A stretch of DNA of 64,000 bases from positions 149,539,889 through 149,603,888 of the forward strand of contig CANTUZ010000002.1 of assembly GCA_947846985.1 (NCBI GenBank), written 5' to 3'. The stretch's first letter is position 1. Every line of letters begins with the position of its first letter. The translations under genes were made by a program, and so were the position numbers. This document shows, piece after piece, positions 1-14,671 of the stretch. The notes below the pieces were generated by a model. It was not told the origin of the DNA and ran no database searches. It saw only the letters and a program-made list of their open reading frames with translations. The stretch comes from Fratercula arctica. Taxonomy: Eukaryota > Chordata > Aves > Charadriiformes > Alcidae.

Positions 1-3000
1 ACAGGAGTAAAAGCATCACTTTTAAAAACAGCATCAGCAGATGCATCTAGCTGAAAACCACTCAACATTTTATTTTTTGAACTCAAAGCTGGTAAATTTT
101 CTCCCTGGAAATAATCCATTACCTTTTCCATCACAACAGTTATTCTTGTGCCATCTAAAAAGTTTCTAAAATTGCCTCCTGTAACAAAGACAAGCTTTGT
201 ATATCTGTTTCAAAAGATCTCTCTTTAAGAAACTAGATAAATTATGTTCAGCTCTAGTTGCTCTTATTTTAAGGAAGAAGTACTGTGTAGCCTTGCTAAA
301 ATAGATGCAGATCAGAAAAATAGAATAATTAAACAGTAGGTTTGGTTTTAAAAAAAAAAAATATGTAAATAACAAAAATTTTGTCTGTCTTGAATATTTG
401 ACCTTATGATTTTGCCTAGCAGCATGAGATGCGTTATTGCATATTAAGAAGCAGAAGAAAAATTACTTTATCTTGTGAGGCAACAGCAGCTGAAATGAAA
501 GATTAAAAGCAATTATCAGTCTTGTCAAGCCTGAAGTATCTTAAGGGAAAGTCCTGTTTACTTTTTTCTTTTTCTTCTCCAAAGCCAAGGTCAAAAAACG
601 TGTTTTGCTCATTGAGCTCATGGCTAATACCAGCTTTCTTTCACCACCTCTCATTGTCCAGTGTCTTAAAACTATCAGAAGGTCACTACTAACAAGAACT
701 GGCACATATAATAAGGAAATCACAGTTCATGAAGTTGGGGGTTGTGGGGGTGTGCAGGCAGTGTCCATTTTTATCTATGTGTACTTCAAACCAGAATATA
801 AATTGTCATAAATTTCTGAAGTACTTTTCTATCTTAAGAATTACTACTCTCAGTCGCCTTTCTAAAGATAGCTTTTTATATATACTACTACGAAGGATGC
901 AGCCTGTAGCACTGTTTCCCCAAAAGATAAATTTAATTTTCATATTCCAACACCTCCTCAACCAAATATCCAATGTATCCTTTCCCAGCACATATTAAAT
1001 TCTGCTTACTCCTGCCTTTCTAACCAGTATAGAGAAGCAGAAGTTTTATAGAGACATGGTAAAAACAATTAAAAAGATAGCCCTGATTCTTTTATTCCTA
1101 ACGTGAAAAAGGACAATTAGGAATAAACTAACTGTGAAAGTTTTCTTTGGGCCACAGAGAGGCGCGTTCATACACTAGAACAGAAATGTAATTTTATTTA
1201 ATGCTTGTAAGTTCTAACAGAGACAAAAGCCATACCTTAGCCTGAGCATTACTAATTAGCAATGTTGAGCTCACCCAGCATCGCCAGACCTCACCAGCAA
1301 TACATACATTTAGCAAATGAGCGTGGTAACTCCGGCACTACAGGATTACTGGTTTATGATTTCTCTAAGTGACAAGAACAACAGGGAACAAAGGGAGAAG
1401 CCTTAAGCCAGATGTATGTTGAAGAGAACGGGAAGAAAGTCCAAAGACTTCAATTCTTCTCATGGTAAAACTCTGCTCTTAGGAGCTAAAAAAGACAGAC
1501 AAGTTGCAGTGCTCATAACTCACAGTTAAAAGTGCACTTCGTTTCCCCTCCCAACGGTTCCCTACAGCTGCCACCTGTAAGCCCGCTGTTCAAAGGACCA
1601 CAGGGGAAAAAACCACAGGAAAGGAACCCACACAACTGAAGAGCTGGAGGAGCAAGAAAGAGCGAGACTCAGTTACTGCCTTTTGTTTAGGGAAATCAAG
1701 TGTTGTGATGTTTAGACTTTCCAAAATTAGCACGAGACAAAGTTCACAGGTTTCTCCCACAACTACCCAGACACCCCAAAGAAGTTACTTACATTCTTCT
1801 CTGCATCAGTTTCTTTAACTGTAAACTAGTGATAGTTTACCTCACAGAGAGGTTATGAGGCAATTAACTGATCATAAAGCGTGCCAAGATCCTCAAATGA
1901 AAGGTGCTATGCAAGTGCAGGGTATTAATCTCACACTCCAGGTACAAATCATTCTCTTATCCCACCTTCTACCTCGTGTTGGCAGCTTTACAACCGTTTA
2001 AACTCCCTACTACATACGCTGGCTTGGTGCCCCGCAGCAGACATCTCAGACACAGTGCACTTTTGTGGCTGGGCTACCTACACTTTCCTGCATAAAACAG
2101 GGCATTCGGTTCAAGACATCTGTAGCTTCAGGTCGGCTGCCCAAATACACAGCCTGCGAGCTGCACGCAGGCATCGCGTTTTTGGCTGCACTACTATGAA
2201 ATCCGTGAAACTTCTGTCAGCTGCATGTAGCAGATACATTGCCAGATACCATCTAACTCGCAGAAAAGCTGTAGCGTAGGAGGAGCAAAACGATCACTGG
2301 CCATCTTTGTAAGTTTAACTTTTAATTGCATACTTTTCAGAATGTGTGCTGGGTCTATAACCAGTTCTAACGCTTACACTTCATTCATCATAATGTTATT
2401 TAAATAATATATTAGATGAAGATTTCCCTCTAAATTAATAAAACAAATCTTAACTTTGGAGAAGGCAGCAACACAAACACTGGGAACTTCGCAGTCCCGA
2501 TTCGCCGGTGATAGGGATCCAGCAGAGGCGGCAGAAAGGACGGTGCAGCAACAAGATCGCGCTTTTATCAGCCTGGGCTGCAGGTCAGAGGATCAAGGAG
2601 AGAAAAGGCTTCAAAGCAGGAGTGCAGGGGAAAGAGCAGCGGTGCAAGCAAGGGCAGGTCTGCTCTGCGTTAACGGGACAGGCTGGGGGAAGGAAAGAGG
2701 AAGATCAAGGAGGGAGATGAAAATAGTTGTAAATCAACCATTACCCTAATGCCATAATCTGGGTGGGAGATGGGTGAGACTTTAGAAAAGAGGTGACGGT
2801 AAAAATTAAGTCACCATAAAGTGATATTCCATACAACAGACAGAAATTAAAAAAAAAAAAAAAAAAAAAAAAAGAAAAGGCAAAACACTTCAGAAAGCTA
2901 AAGAAAACACAGCATTTGCAAGGTTCCAGATAGGACGGAAGAACAGCAGTTTCGGAATCTGCACGTGTGGGTGACATGACGACAACAAAGCTGATTCAAA

Positions 3001-6000
3001 GGCGGCCTGGTGGGACACTAGGAAGGAAATGCAAAACAAACCATAATGATGATCAAAGTTACACAACACTGGCTCTATCCACTGTAGCTCTGCATTCGCT
3101 ATAGCTCCTAGTTATGATTTACTAGTATAAACAAAGCCTTTTCTTTTTTCTTCCAGCAGCTCAGAAGTGCTGTGCAGTTCCCCAGGCCTGAAACCGAGGT
3201 CCCTTTCCATTCTTTTCTTCCAAGTCTCTTTTGAATGTTTTTCCCTTTTCGCAGAGCCAACAGCAATAGCATTTTATAGATGTTCAGTGCACTATACACC
3301 TTTCTGCTACACGGAGACAAAGAGAAGCACACATATACATTTACAGAAGTCCTGACCGGAGAACAAAAGTATTCTGGGAAGAAAAATACCAACGGCACTT
3401 CTAAATATTTAATACTTTCTAAATTAAAAGACTGCTGAAGTGTTTAAAAGCCCCTGATCAATTAAGTTGCTCACGTCACGATGTATTAATTATCTTACTA
3501 CCTAACGAAAATGGTGGGTTCTTGTTAATTTGTAAGTTTGAATGGATTTATAGACAAAAAATAGTTACTATTAGTAAAGAACTTCAGTGAAACCTTTATT
3601 CAACTATGTCTACAATTCTCTTAACATTTTTAGCCATTTCTTCATAAAACCAGAACTGTGATCTCATTTTTATCAAGATATGACAGTGATCTTCCATGAG
3701 AATGGAAGCTGTATTACTTTATTCCCGTAACAGTTTCCTGTAATTTTTAAAAAAATAGGGATGGGCGTTTATCTGAGCCACAGATCTGCAAGACCTTACG
3801 AGGAAACGAAAACAAAAAAGTCTACCTGAGCTGAAGACCCTGAATTCAGCAGCACCTTTCCCAACAGTGGCTTATACAGAAGTGCACTATTAAAAGTAAC
3901 TACCACAATTTTTATGCAAATTTACAATAAACAAATAATTTGATCAGCTAGTTTCCATACTTAAACGCACATATTCGGCAGAAAGACTTAAGACTATGGT
4001 GGAAGTTGTGTCACTATTTTAGCTAACTTAAAAAAAAAGAGTTAATGGGGATTGGGACTGTACATTAATATTATGCTTTGACATTTGAATATAAAAATGG
4101 ATGGCTACTGTTTGCTTTATTTGGCCAATATCCTTTTAACATAAAGCGTAATACCATGTTTGAAAACTGATCCAGATAGAAATAGACTCATTGTGTATGA
4201 TACTTGGAAGTCTCTTAAATACATGGGCTAGGTCCAGATAACCACAGGCAGTCACAGATCTATCCCCATTTCTACGGCACTTCCCAGTTCACGCCTGTAC
4301 AAGCAAGGGCTGGGCTCCAGATCTCACTGGAAGAGACGTGGAAGAGGACCCTGCCCGCTCAGCCCTTGCTAATTACTGCAGCACAACTGGCAGGAGTTTG
4401 AGGACTTTGGTCCATGCAAGTCAGTCCAGCATCTCCTGCGGACATGCGTTTGAAGGTCTGATCAAGCTTTGAAGCGAGCTGAAGGACAGGGACACAACGA
4501 TGAGAACTTCTGAAGAAAGGAGATGTGAAATAAGGAAGAAGGGTATATATACACTGCACGCGGTATATATACACTGCACTGGAAATACAGACCTGCTGCT
4601 ATTTTAACTAAGATCACAGCGTTTCTTTGAATGCAAAAAAAATTATCAACATTAAAACTAATTAAATATTTAGCTTAATAATTAAACTTTATTTGTCCTG
4701 AAAGAGAAAACATGGTTTAATGAAACAGGTGCTTGCATATGTTTAATGAACTTTAAATTTTACACTCAAACTCCTAAAAAATATCAAGGAAAAATTTGAT
4801 TTTACAGGAAAAAAGAAAATATATGAAGGCTTTAACATTTGAATATAATCTGGAAGCAAGGAAAAAAAATATCAAAAGTGGGGAATTTTGTCCTGTTTCC
4901 CACCTACCCCCCCGTCGCCCCCAAATGACATGTTCTGATATTATCATATACCTGATCTCAAAGACATTTGGACATTACAGTGTCCTTACCACGTTCACAT
5001 CAACTACTTTCTGCTGTGCCAAAAGCGGAAAAACTGCAACATACACAACTGAGTAAAACACCAAATAATGAAAAGTAAAAGATTATTTCTCCTTTACACA
5101 GTTCTGAGATAACTTGAACCACAACTTTTGAGATGTTTTCATACAAAGCCCAGTTTTCCATTTCATAACACTAAATATTTTCAGTGAAATCAAACCGCCT
5201 CCATATCAATCCCTTCACAAATGAAAACTTCCACATTGGAGGGTGGGGGCTGTGTGTATGGAAAATATTACCACACCAGTTGATCACATTACGGATGTTG
5301 AAATGCATAGATTATTGGTAATTTAAAAGTCTCTTTCGAATTCAGGATAAATAGAATATCAAAATCACAGGGACAGAGCTAGAAGTCATTTGGTAGCTGT
5401 TTCCTCCCATTACATGTTGTTCGTAGCAAGCCTTTGGCTGACGTATCCTGTGCGACCTCCCTAGACTTCCCCTCGACCTGCCATAGCCTACCACTACCCG
5501 TACAGTCTTTCTCCTCCCGATTCACCTAACCCTCCCTTGATAAAAAGTAAACCCACTGCTGCCTCTTGCAGACATCTTGGACACACCAAAAACCAAATGG
5601 TGGTGTCCTTTTGCAGAAACCTTTTTCTTAAAGGAGACTTCATCAAACGTCCCTTCACTCTGCCTACTCTGAAGACCTCCACACACACCAGAGAAACAAA
5701 GAAAATCCCAAATGAGAACTACTGTCATCCTCATTATTAAGCATTAGCTGTTACCTTGCTATGTACTAAAAAAAAAAAGTTAATTTCAGCCTCAGTGCCA
5801 AGTACCTGCCAAACTCAGCAAGAAAAGTAGTATTCTTAGAGGCTGAATAATATGCTCAAGTTTCCACAACAAAACCAAATGCACAGACACTATCAAACAA
5901 GCAGTTCTCTTAACTCTGATAATCAGCAAAGCCTCAAAAAGTTACAACCTAGGCATTTTGTATGTAATGGTTTTATTTCAGAGGGACTTGGATAAACTTG

Positions 6001-9000
6001 AGAAGCGGGCCCATAGAACCTCGTGAGGTCCTGCACCTGGGTTTCAATACAGGCTGAGGGATGAAGGGATTGAGACAAGAAGGACTTGGGGGTACTGGTG
6101 GACAAAGAGCTGGACCTGAGCCGACAATGTGCACTCGCATCAAAAGAAGCGTGACCAGAAGGTCAAGGGAGGTGATTCTGCTCCTCTACCCCGCTGAGAC
6201 CCCACCACATGGGGTCACACAGATAGCACCTATTTTTGTTCCATATAGGAGCACCTCTACTATGAAGGCAGCCTGAGAGAGCTGGGGTTGTTCAGGCCAG
6301 AGAAGAGAAGGCTCCAGGGAGACCTTATTGCAGACTTTCAGTACTTAAAACAGGGCTTATAAGAAAGATGCGGACAAATTTTTTAGCAGGGCCTGTTGCG
6401 GTAGGACAAGGGCTAATGGTTTTAAACTAAAAGAGGGAAGATTTAGACTAGATATAAGGAAGAAATTTTTTACAGTGAGGGTGGTGGGGCACTGGCACAG
6501 GTTGCCCAGAGAGGTCGTAGATGCCCCATCCCTGGAAACATTCAAGGTCAGGCTGGACGGGGCTCTGAGCAACCTGATCTAGTGGAAGATGCCCCTGCTC
6601 ATTGAAGAGGGGTTGGACTAGATGACCTTTAAAGGTCCCTTCCAACCCAAACTATTCTATGATTTCATCTCTGCAAAACTGCATCACAGAATCATTTAGG
6701 TTGGAAAAGACCTTTAAGATCATTGAGTCCAACCATAAACCTAACACTGCCAAAACCCACCACTAAACCATGTCCCCAGTTGCCACATCTACATGTCTTT
6801 TAAATACTTCCAGGGATGGTGACTCAACCACTTCCCTGGGCAGCCTGTTCTAGTGCTTAACAACCCTTTTGGTGAAGAATTTTTTCCTAATATCCAATCT
6901 AAACCTCCCCTGGCGCAACTTGAGGCTGTTTTGTCTCGTCACTTGTTACTTGGGAAAAGAGACTGACCCCCACATGGCTACACCCTCCTTTCACGTAGTT
7001 GTAGAGAGTGATAAGGTCTCCCCCCAGCCTCCTTTTCTCCAGGCTGAACAACCCCAGCTCCCTCAGCCGCTCCTCGTAGGACTTGTGCTCTAGACCCTTC
7101 ACCAGCTTCATTGCCCTTCTTTGACACGTCAAAATTTTATTAAAAATAAAGACAGATACTTCCCATATTCAAGTTATTAAGATGGATCAGATTTTATTAA
7201 TTTATTAGCAAGAATGTGCAGGATCAGAGGATGGAACTAAGTGTTCCTTCTTTCATGTTAAAGTGCCACTTAAATGCTGAAGGGAAACCAAAGGAAAATC
7301 GTAAGGAGCATGTTCACATCGTACAGAGGGCAGTGCTGGGAACCCAAAGCTGGACCAGAAGCCGGCTGTTTCTCAGTGCAATGCACCGCTGTGCAGACGG
7401 CGATGCAGCCATGCTTACTCATGATACCAGCTCCTAAGGGACACGGCTGCAACACGCCAACGTACACACGTCCTTATTGATGCCCACCCTGATCCCTCCA
7501 CACGAGACAGCAGCGCAGCTGCTCCATGTGAACTCCATGTGTCCCACATCCGCTGAAAATCACCTACTGTTTCAGATTACAGGTTTAACAGGTGCCTTTG
7601 TCTCAAGGTTGACAATTTGAACTAGCATCTCTCCCACACCAATTTCTGATTTGAGTACTGCCTTGGTTTTTGCAATCCCTCTTTGTATTGTGTCAGATTA
7701 AAATCTAAATCTCAGTGATGACAAGGAACATTGACACTATAAACAGACAACTCTTTAAAGAAAGTTGTGATCAAAGCATTGGGTAGCCTAATAAAACCCA
7801 GGTGGCTCTGGCTTATCATAAGTCATACTCATTATTTCAAGTGGCCCATTTAATAGATTTCCAGGTGACAACAAAAGAAGGTTTGTTGCCAGTTCTTTCA
7901 TTTCTGGCTCTGATTATGTATCTGGTGCCTTTCGATAAGAAGGTCTAATTCAAAAAAAAAAAAAAGTTAAAAAATACTTATTTTAAGAGTCAGACTTTTT
8001 GCCACAGTTGGCAAAACCACAGAAGCCAATGCGGCTTTGTATTATTCACTATCTACATAAAGCTTAGCTAATTACAAAGGAGATACCAAATGACTCATGT
8101 TTGCCATAGTTTTCTGTGGGCCAATGTGTTTGTCCTGGAAAGTCCAAAAAATTTAATAGCAACTTTAACAGACTTAATCCGCAAGTTTCAATTAAAAACA
8201 CAGTCAGTATTTTTAACTACTTTTGAAAGTCTTTACCTTTAAAAGGAGTATAAGCTCTGCTTGCTGTCAGCAAGCAGACAAAAAAAAAAAAAGACGATTT
8301 GACATTCATTCTTCATTTTAACTTTCTGCTTTATACATCCAAATACATCAATTAATTTTTCACTTGAAACATCATTATAAGAAAAGTGGCTTGGAAGATT
8401 CAGTCAAACGTCACAGAATGGAGCATTGTGAATAACAGGAACCCGTTTTCAAATGTCATTTTAAAAAGTAAAACCAAGAGCTCAAATTTCTACATTTGAG
8501 GATGGAGGGACTTTTTGTTTTTAATTCTGCACCACTGCATCAAAGTAGAATTTTACAAGGAACTCAGTCATCCCTCACCCTGCCGTTCATTATTTCAAGT
8601 AGTGTCTTGCTTTCCCTCCCCTCCACGCACATTTTAATTTCTGACCCACTATTTCAATTCCTTTTCTAACAAAAGAGTGGATAAAATTTTTGCATGGAAA
8701 TCAGGTTTCGAAGTCTAACATTTTTAAAATGCTATGGCATTTAGTGTTCCAAACCCCCATTTGCCTTTCAGTTATAACTGAAATTTCAGTTTCCAAATTA
8801 GCCAGGTAGAGATGCCAATATTCCACTGAAAGCCATTAGGACCTGGACACCTAAACTCCTGTGTCGTTTCTAAAACGTTTGAGCAAGTATGTGTTTGTAC
8901 AATGTTTAGGACACCCAGAGCCAGCTGACGTCTGTGGACATGAGCACAGCAAAGCATAAATCACATTACGCTGCCCAGTTTGAGAGCTACACAGCTTTCA

Positions 9001-12000
9001 GGGTGGGAGCACTAACCTTGTTCCAGCTTACATCTGAACACTTCTTACTCCCAACTCCTCACTCCATCTCCTCGGCATTTCTCTTATCTTCAGCACTTGG
9101 TACCTATTGGAAACCATCACTATATGTCTCCAAGTCTAGTTTCTGTAAATTGATCAATCCCAAACCGATCCTCAACTTTCTTTTCATCCAGTCTTCCATC
9201 AGTAACAAACCACTCAATCATTTTTGACACTGTGCTATTCTAACAAGCACATGACCAAAAGACATAAAAAAAAAGAAAAAAAAAAAAGAAAAAAAACTAA
9301 CCACACAACAAAAAAAACACCAAAAACTTCCAAGGAGATACGTTATTCCTATTTTTTTGCTTTGGAAATTATTCTTCCTATTCCTGAGGGGAATTGCCAT
9401 GTTTGGTCTAGTTTCTGAATACCTGGTCCTGCGACCTTGTCTTTTTTGTACAGATGAGAGCTACATAACTAGAGAGCAACACATCAAGTCTAGAAAATCA
9501 TCCTCAGTAGAATTAAAATAATAATAAAAAAATCTTGCCCTTGTAGCTTTAATTACTCCTTGTACTACGCAGGAATATGTTTTCCAACTAGAAGAACCAC
9601 TTGGCTCAGGGTCCGAAGACCTTCAGAATTTCCTGAGTAACAAAGACCTCCATTTTTAAGAGTGCTGCTTGTTCCACCGCGTGAGAAAGGCTTTGGAGGC
9701 TCAGTGTGTACCAGGAGTGGCACCCAGTGTCCAAACCACATCCTTACAACAGCGGCTGCAATTCCCTTCTCAAACGCTCTTCCCTCAGCCCTTTCTCCCA
9801 GGCTGCAGCCACAGAAAATGAGCAGCTCTATGCTTACGCTGTACCTTTCATAAAGTGTACTTTAAGTAAAGCAATTTACATCAAGCTTTTGCCAAGCTGT
9901 TTTAATCAACGGTGCATAGATGAATCAAATTCTCAACTATTTAATGTGGAGAACAACTATGAAGCCCGATAAAATTCTTCAATTAAGCCATACACAGCTA
10001 CAGATTTAAACTCTGAATGAAATCAACATTTGCATAGAATATGGTCTTTCAACTGTATTCAACAACTGAATAGCCACCAGCTGATTTATTCCTGATCATT
10101 GGTATTGCTTTAATAGCCCAAACCAATTTTCCTAAACGTGCTTTGCTAGAGCGGAACTAAAAATCACTTAAAGAATTAGGAAAAAAAAATATTTTCATGT
10201 TTTGCAGCTATGTGGGATTTTAAAGATCATCTATTGTACTTGGCTAAGACAACTGAGTAAAAATGAGAGTAACAAATCTAGCAAATAAATTCCTTTTGTT
10301 TCCTTACAAAATTGATCAGAGGGGTAAGACTTCAGTTTAAACAAGATGCAACACCTGGAGTAAGCTCTAAAGAAAGCTTCCCCTAACCTGCTGCAAAATT
10401 TCTACTTTTTTTTTTTCTTTCACTATCACAAACAGTTCAGAGTTGCACAAACTGGATTAAGATAAAACACTTAATGATTAGAACAGTTATCTGAAAGCAT
10501 CAAACAGCTATGACTCTATTGGTAGATAAGAACACAGTATGGAGCAATACAAACTGCTACAAAAAAAAAGTAAAAATAAAATAAATAAATAAAAACTACT
10601 AAAACCCAAATATCCTAGGGGGAAGGAGAAGGGAAAAAAAAAAAAAAAACAAACAAACAAACAAAAAAAACCCAAAACAAAACCACCACCATCTATTTCC
10701 ATCTACACGTGGAAATCAAATTGCAAATACCCAAAATTTTGCCAGACTTCAGCTGGTCAGCTTTCCTCTTTCACCAATATCCAAACCTAAACCCCACCAC
10801 AACCTCTCTCCCCTCAAACAACGAAGCCCGGCGTTGCCCATCTGCCTGTGTTGTCTCGCATGTGCTAGTTTGAGGAACCTTCCATGCACCTCTTCAGGAG
10901 TCAAACGCCCTACAGCTAAGTGAAGTTCTGAGTTCATGAGAACATAAAAGATTAGATCTCAGTTATACTGCAAATATCTCTGAACCAGCTTTTCTTTCCA
11001 AACCAACGGCACAAAACTGGCACAATATAACAGTTTATCGAGATCTCTCAAATCCTGATGTGCAGTGTCCGTAGTGCCTCCCTAACTTACCCCTCTAATT
11101 TCTCTGCTGCATAAATGCACAGTATAAAAGCTCCAAGATGTATCACACAGATTATAGTTTGACTGATATATATATAAAAATATATGTATACACACACATA
11201 TATTTTTAAATATATATATTCAAACACACATATGGAATAGCACGTTCAAATCTGGTTGAATTATTTCCCCCTTAGGATTTATTTTGCTTCAACGGGACTT
11301 CCACTTGCAAAAACATGCACACATTGCACAGCAAATATATCTCTGTGAGGTGCCTAATATGGCCAGGGAAACCATTTTGATTACTCTGTGCCCGCTTATG
11401 CATTGTCCTACAAAACAATAAGATAGAACAGCAAGAAACTAGCAATTAAGAGAGTCTGAATGCACATCGGGAATCACTAAAATCCACACTAGCCAAGTCA
11501 GGAACAATATGACTGATGAATAGGCCATATTATATTAGGATTGTTAGCAAGTGTTAAAAAATTATCCTTAGCAGATGTCCCTTATGACCTAAATATATCA
11601 CACAAAGACTATGCCCGTCTTGTTTTCTAAAAAAGTTTTAAGAAATCTTTCCATTTCTATTATTGACTAAAACTCCACAATGCTGCATGTTGGCTATAAA
11701 TACATGCATCGAGGATTTATCACACTAAACCTACAAAAACGTATGAGTATTTTACTGAAGAGTAAACAATCTATTTTAATGTGTATTTTTCTACTGCATG
11801 AATTTACGCTGAACTGAAGCATGTAATCCAATAAAAGAAATCAAACTGTGTGTTCAGCAACAGTGAAACAAAAGACAAGCTGCATACTACAGCAACTTCT
11901 CGACCAACACACCACAAACCAAAATAAAGTAAGTGTCTTGAAGTTCGATAGCTGAGAACAACCTTATCTGCAACAAATACATTTTGCAGATACAGTCAAT

Positions 12001-14640
12001 AAGGACTTACGTAAATTTAACCTACTACACACAGTATTAAATGTGCAGCTACGTACACCCAGTAGAGCTTGAAAGAAGTTTTCATTTCCTTAAATTTTAC
12101 TGTTATTAAGATTCTATACTCTGTCTCACCACACTACAGCAAAATGCAAGATTTACTCAGTTTGAGCTTTTTCAGTTTCTCCATACATTTTTGACTGCAC
12201 CACTGGATTTAACAACATATATTAATTATAAATAAGTGAGGCTAAAATATAGATCTAAACTTAAACTCTATTAAGGTTTGTTTTTTTTCTCTTTTCTATC
12301 AAAGACTAGTATTTCTCTAGAAAATCTTTTAAGTTTAGTAATCTTTTTGAATCCGTATCTTATCCCTTCAACTCCACTGTTGCAGCAGGTTTCCCATTAG
12401 CAAAATGGATTTCAAGCCTGTTCCTCAAGTATTCGATATTCAGTACTGAATCTTGGGTCAGTAACTCATCTCTGTCTTTCTACCAATAAAATAAGCATAA
12501 ACACTGTAAAGAAAAAAGGTGCAACTTGGGCTTAATGTGTTCTATACCTCGAGTATGTGTAATTTTCTTCTAAAGAGAACAACGCTACATAATTTTTCCA
12601 GATTATGCAGTTGAGAAATCCATAAAACATTAGCAAGCGAGAAATAAGAACCAAAGAGATTTTTCTTAATTTACTACTACTTATTTCAATCAGTTTCTAT
12701 TATTTTTTACCCGAATGTATTGCTTTGAACTGTTGTTCAATAAACCTATAGGCATTTCCTTCATTTTGCCTCTCAGAATAAAATATTAGCACGTGGGATT
12801 CGTTCACTTTGCCGTGCTTTTCTTCAGCTCCCTCAAGTTTATTGAGGCATTCTTCAGGGAAAGAAATAGCTAAATACTTGTATTAGCAAAAGAAGGAAAG
12901 AAGGAGAAATGGAAAGAGGTAATAAGAAGGTGTTAAAAGAGCACTCTTTTCCTCTTGGTCCAGTCACACTGGGAGAAGTGTTACCAAAAGAACAAACAAG
13001 CTTAGAGTCAAAATATCTGGCCAAAGCTACGGGGGGAGGGGGGGGAACGCGGGGACCATAAGCAATCAGCCTCTTAAGAAAGGAGGTGTTACAGACCAAA
13101 ACAAAACACGCAAAAAAGCAGAGTGCGCAATCCAGGCAGCCCAATGCAAGCGTCCACACCTGGAGCGTGTTGTCCAAGACTGAAGAGTCACCGTCAAGGA
13201 TGAAGCAGAAAGTTTCTACCAGAATTGACAACATCAACTTTACACGGTCTGGGTTTCCTTCTGGATGAAGCTTTACTTCCTCCAAACACAGAGGTAGACT
13301 AAAGCTTCTACTTTTCTAACTTTCAGGCACCCATGAAGGCACCTACCTCAGTTGGGTAAGATGAATACAGGATCTACCAAGACATCTATTATGCGTTCTA
13401 GCAATTGCCTGCAAAAACCTCTGTTTCCTGAAAATACAAATGGTTATATCCAGATTTTTTTCCTGAATTGCAGTACAGCAAAATTAAAATGCTCAGTAAA
13501 TTGGGGGGAAAAAAAAAGCCAGCAAGTTTCACCTTTGCCATATGTTCACAGCAATATCATTTCATAACTTAACCGGTAGTAGAACAGCTAAAAGAATTAC
13601 TCGGGAGTCTCTCCTTTTAATAGGAACCAGCACGTTAGATATTGTTTACCAAAATATTTCCACAAGTTAATGATAAAATACAAACATGAGGTCATTTGCA
13701 TATGTGTGATTAAAAATGTGGAGGAATATAAACTATTTTTATATCTCAAAATCCTTGTATATTCCCCAAACTGAACAAATAATACATTAATTGAATTTGT
13801 AAAAAAATCAAACAACCTTTAGATTCTTTGTAACTCTTGAATAACCAGTACAGTGTCTCTCCCCAATAAACAGTAAGCGTAAGGCTTATTGTTTTCAAAT
13901 CACTATCACAAACTATAACATAGGCATAAAATCCAGAGACTGATATCTGAAATCAAAGAACATATATTAAACATCTGAATATACTTTTATTACTTAGCTA
14001 TCCTGTTCTGTGCACTTTAATGTCTTTAGTCAGAGTTTGAGTTGATTATATTAGCAATAAAAATCAAATTGTGAATAGCTAATTTGTAATATTTTACCTA
14101 AATTGCTGAAAATAAAAAAAAAAAAAATTGGACTTTCATATTGCTGATTACATAAAAATTAATGAGATTCTGCAAGTGTTACAAAACTATATGAAATATC
14201 CATATAGCAAACTAAATGATCATACATCATAAGTAAAGCATACATTTAATATAGAACACAAAATATGAAGTAAAAAACCTCCCAGCTTCAAGTTCAAAAC
14301 TTGCATATAGTGAAATGGCTGAATGCAAAACTGAGCTGGATACAGTCTCCCAGCTCATTCTAACACTGCTACAAAATAGTTACATACAGTAAACTACTTA
14401 TCACTTAAAACAGCTGCTTCTCTAACTTCATTTTTAGGATTACTAAGTGATTATTCTTAAGCATAATTTTCAGTAATGTTCAGCATGAAAGTTTATTAGA
14501 TATGTTAATATCCATTGCAATTGTGGGTTATTAAAAAAAAAATCAAACAAACTATGACTGAATTTTTCAGATTTTAGGCAACCACAAGGTTTTTATGTTT
14601 AAAATTACTCAAGGAAAAATCCCATGAAATATGTTTCCTT

Positions 14641-14671
<31 letters not shown>

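Noticed and set aside
2849..2873. Poly-A tracts as tails of processed pseudogenes or SINEs
   Set aside because: No coding or tRNA-derived body is recognisable upstream of this or of the other long A or T tracts, and no target duplication was seen.
12854..13285. 143-codon minus-strand ORF
   Set aside because: No recognisable domain, composition follows the local base content, contains a poly-proline from a G-run, and lies within EIF3H intron 2. An ORF of this length is expected by chance in 64 kb.
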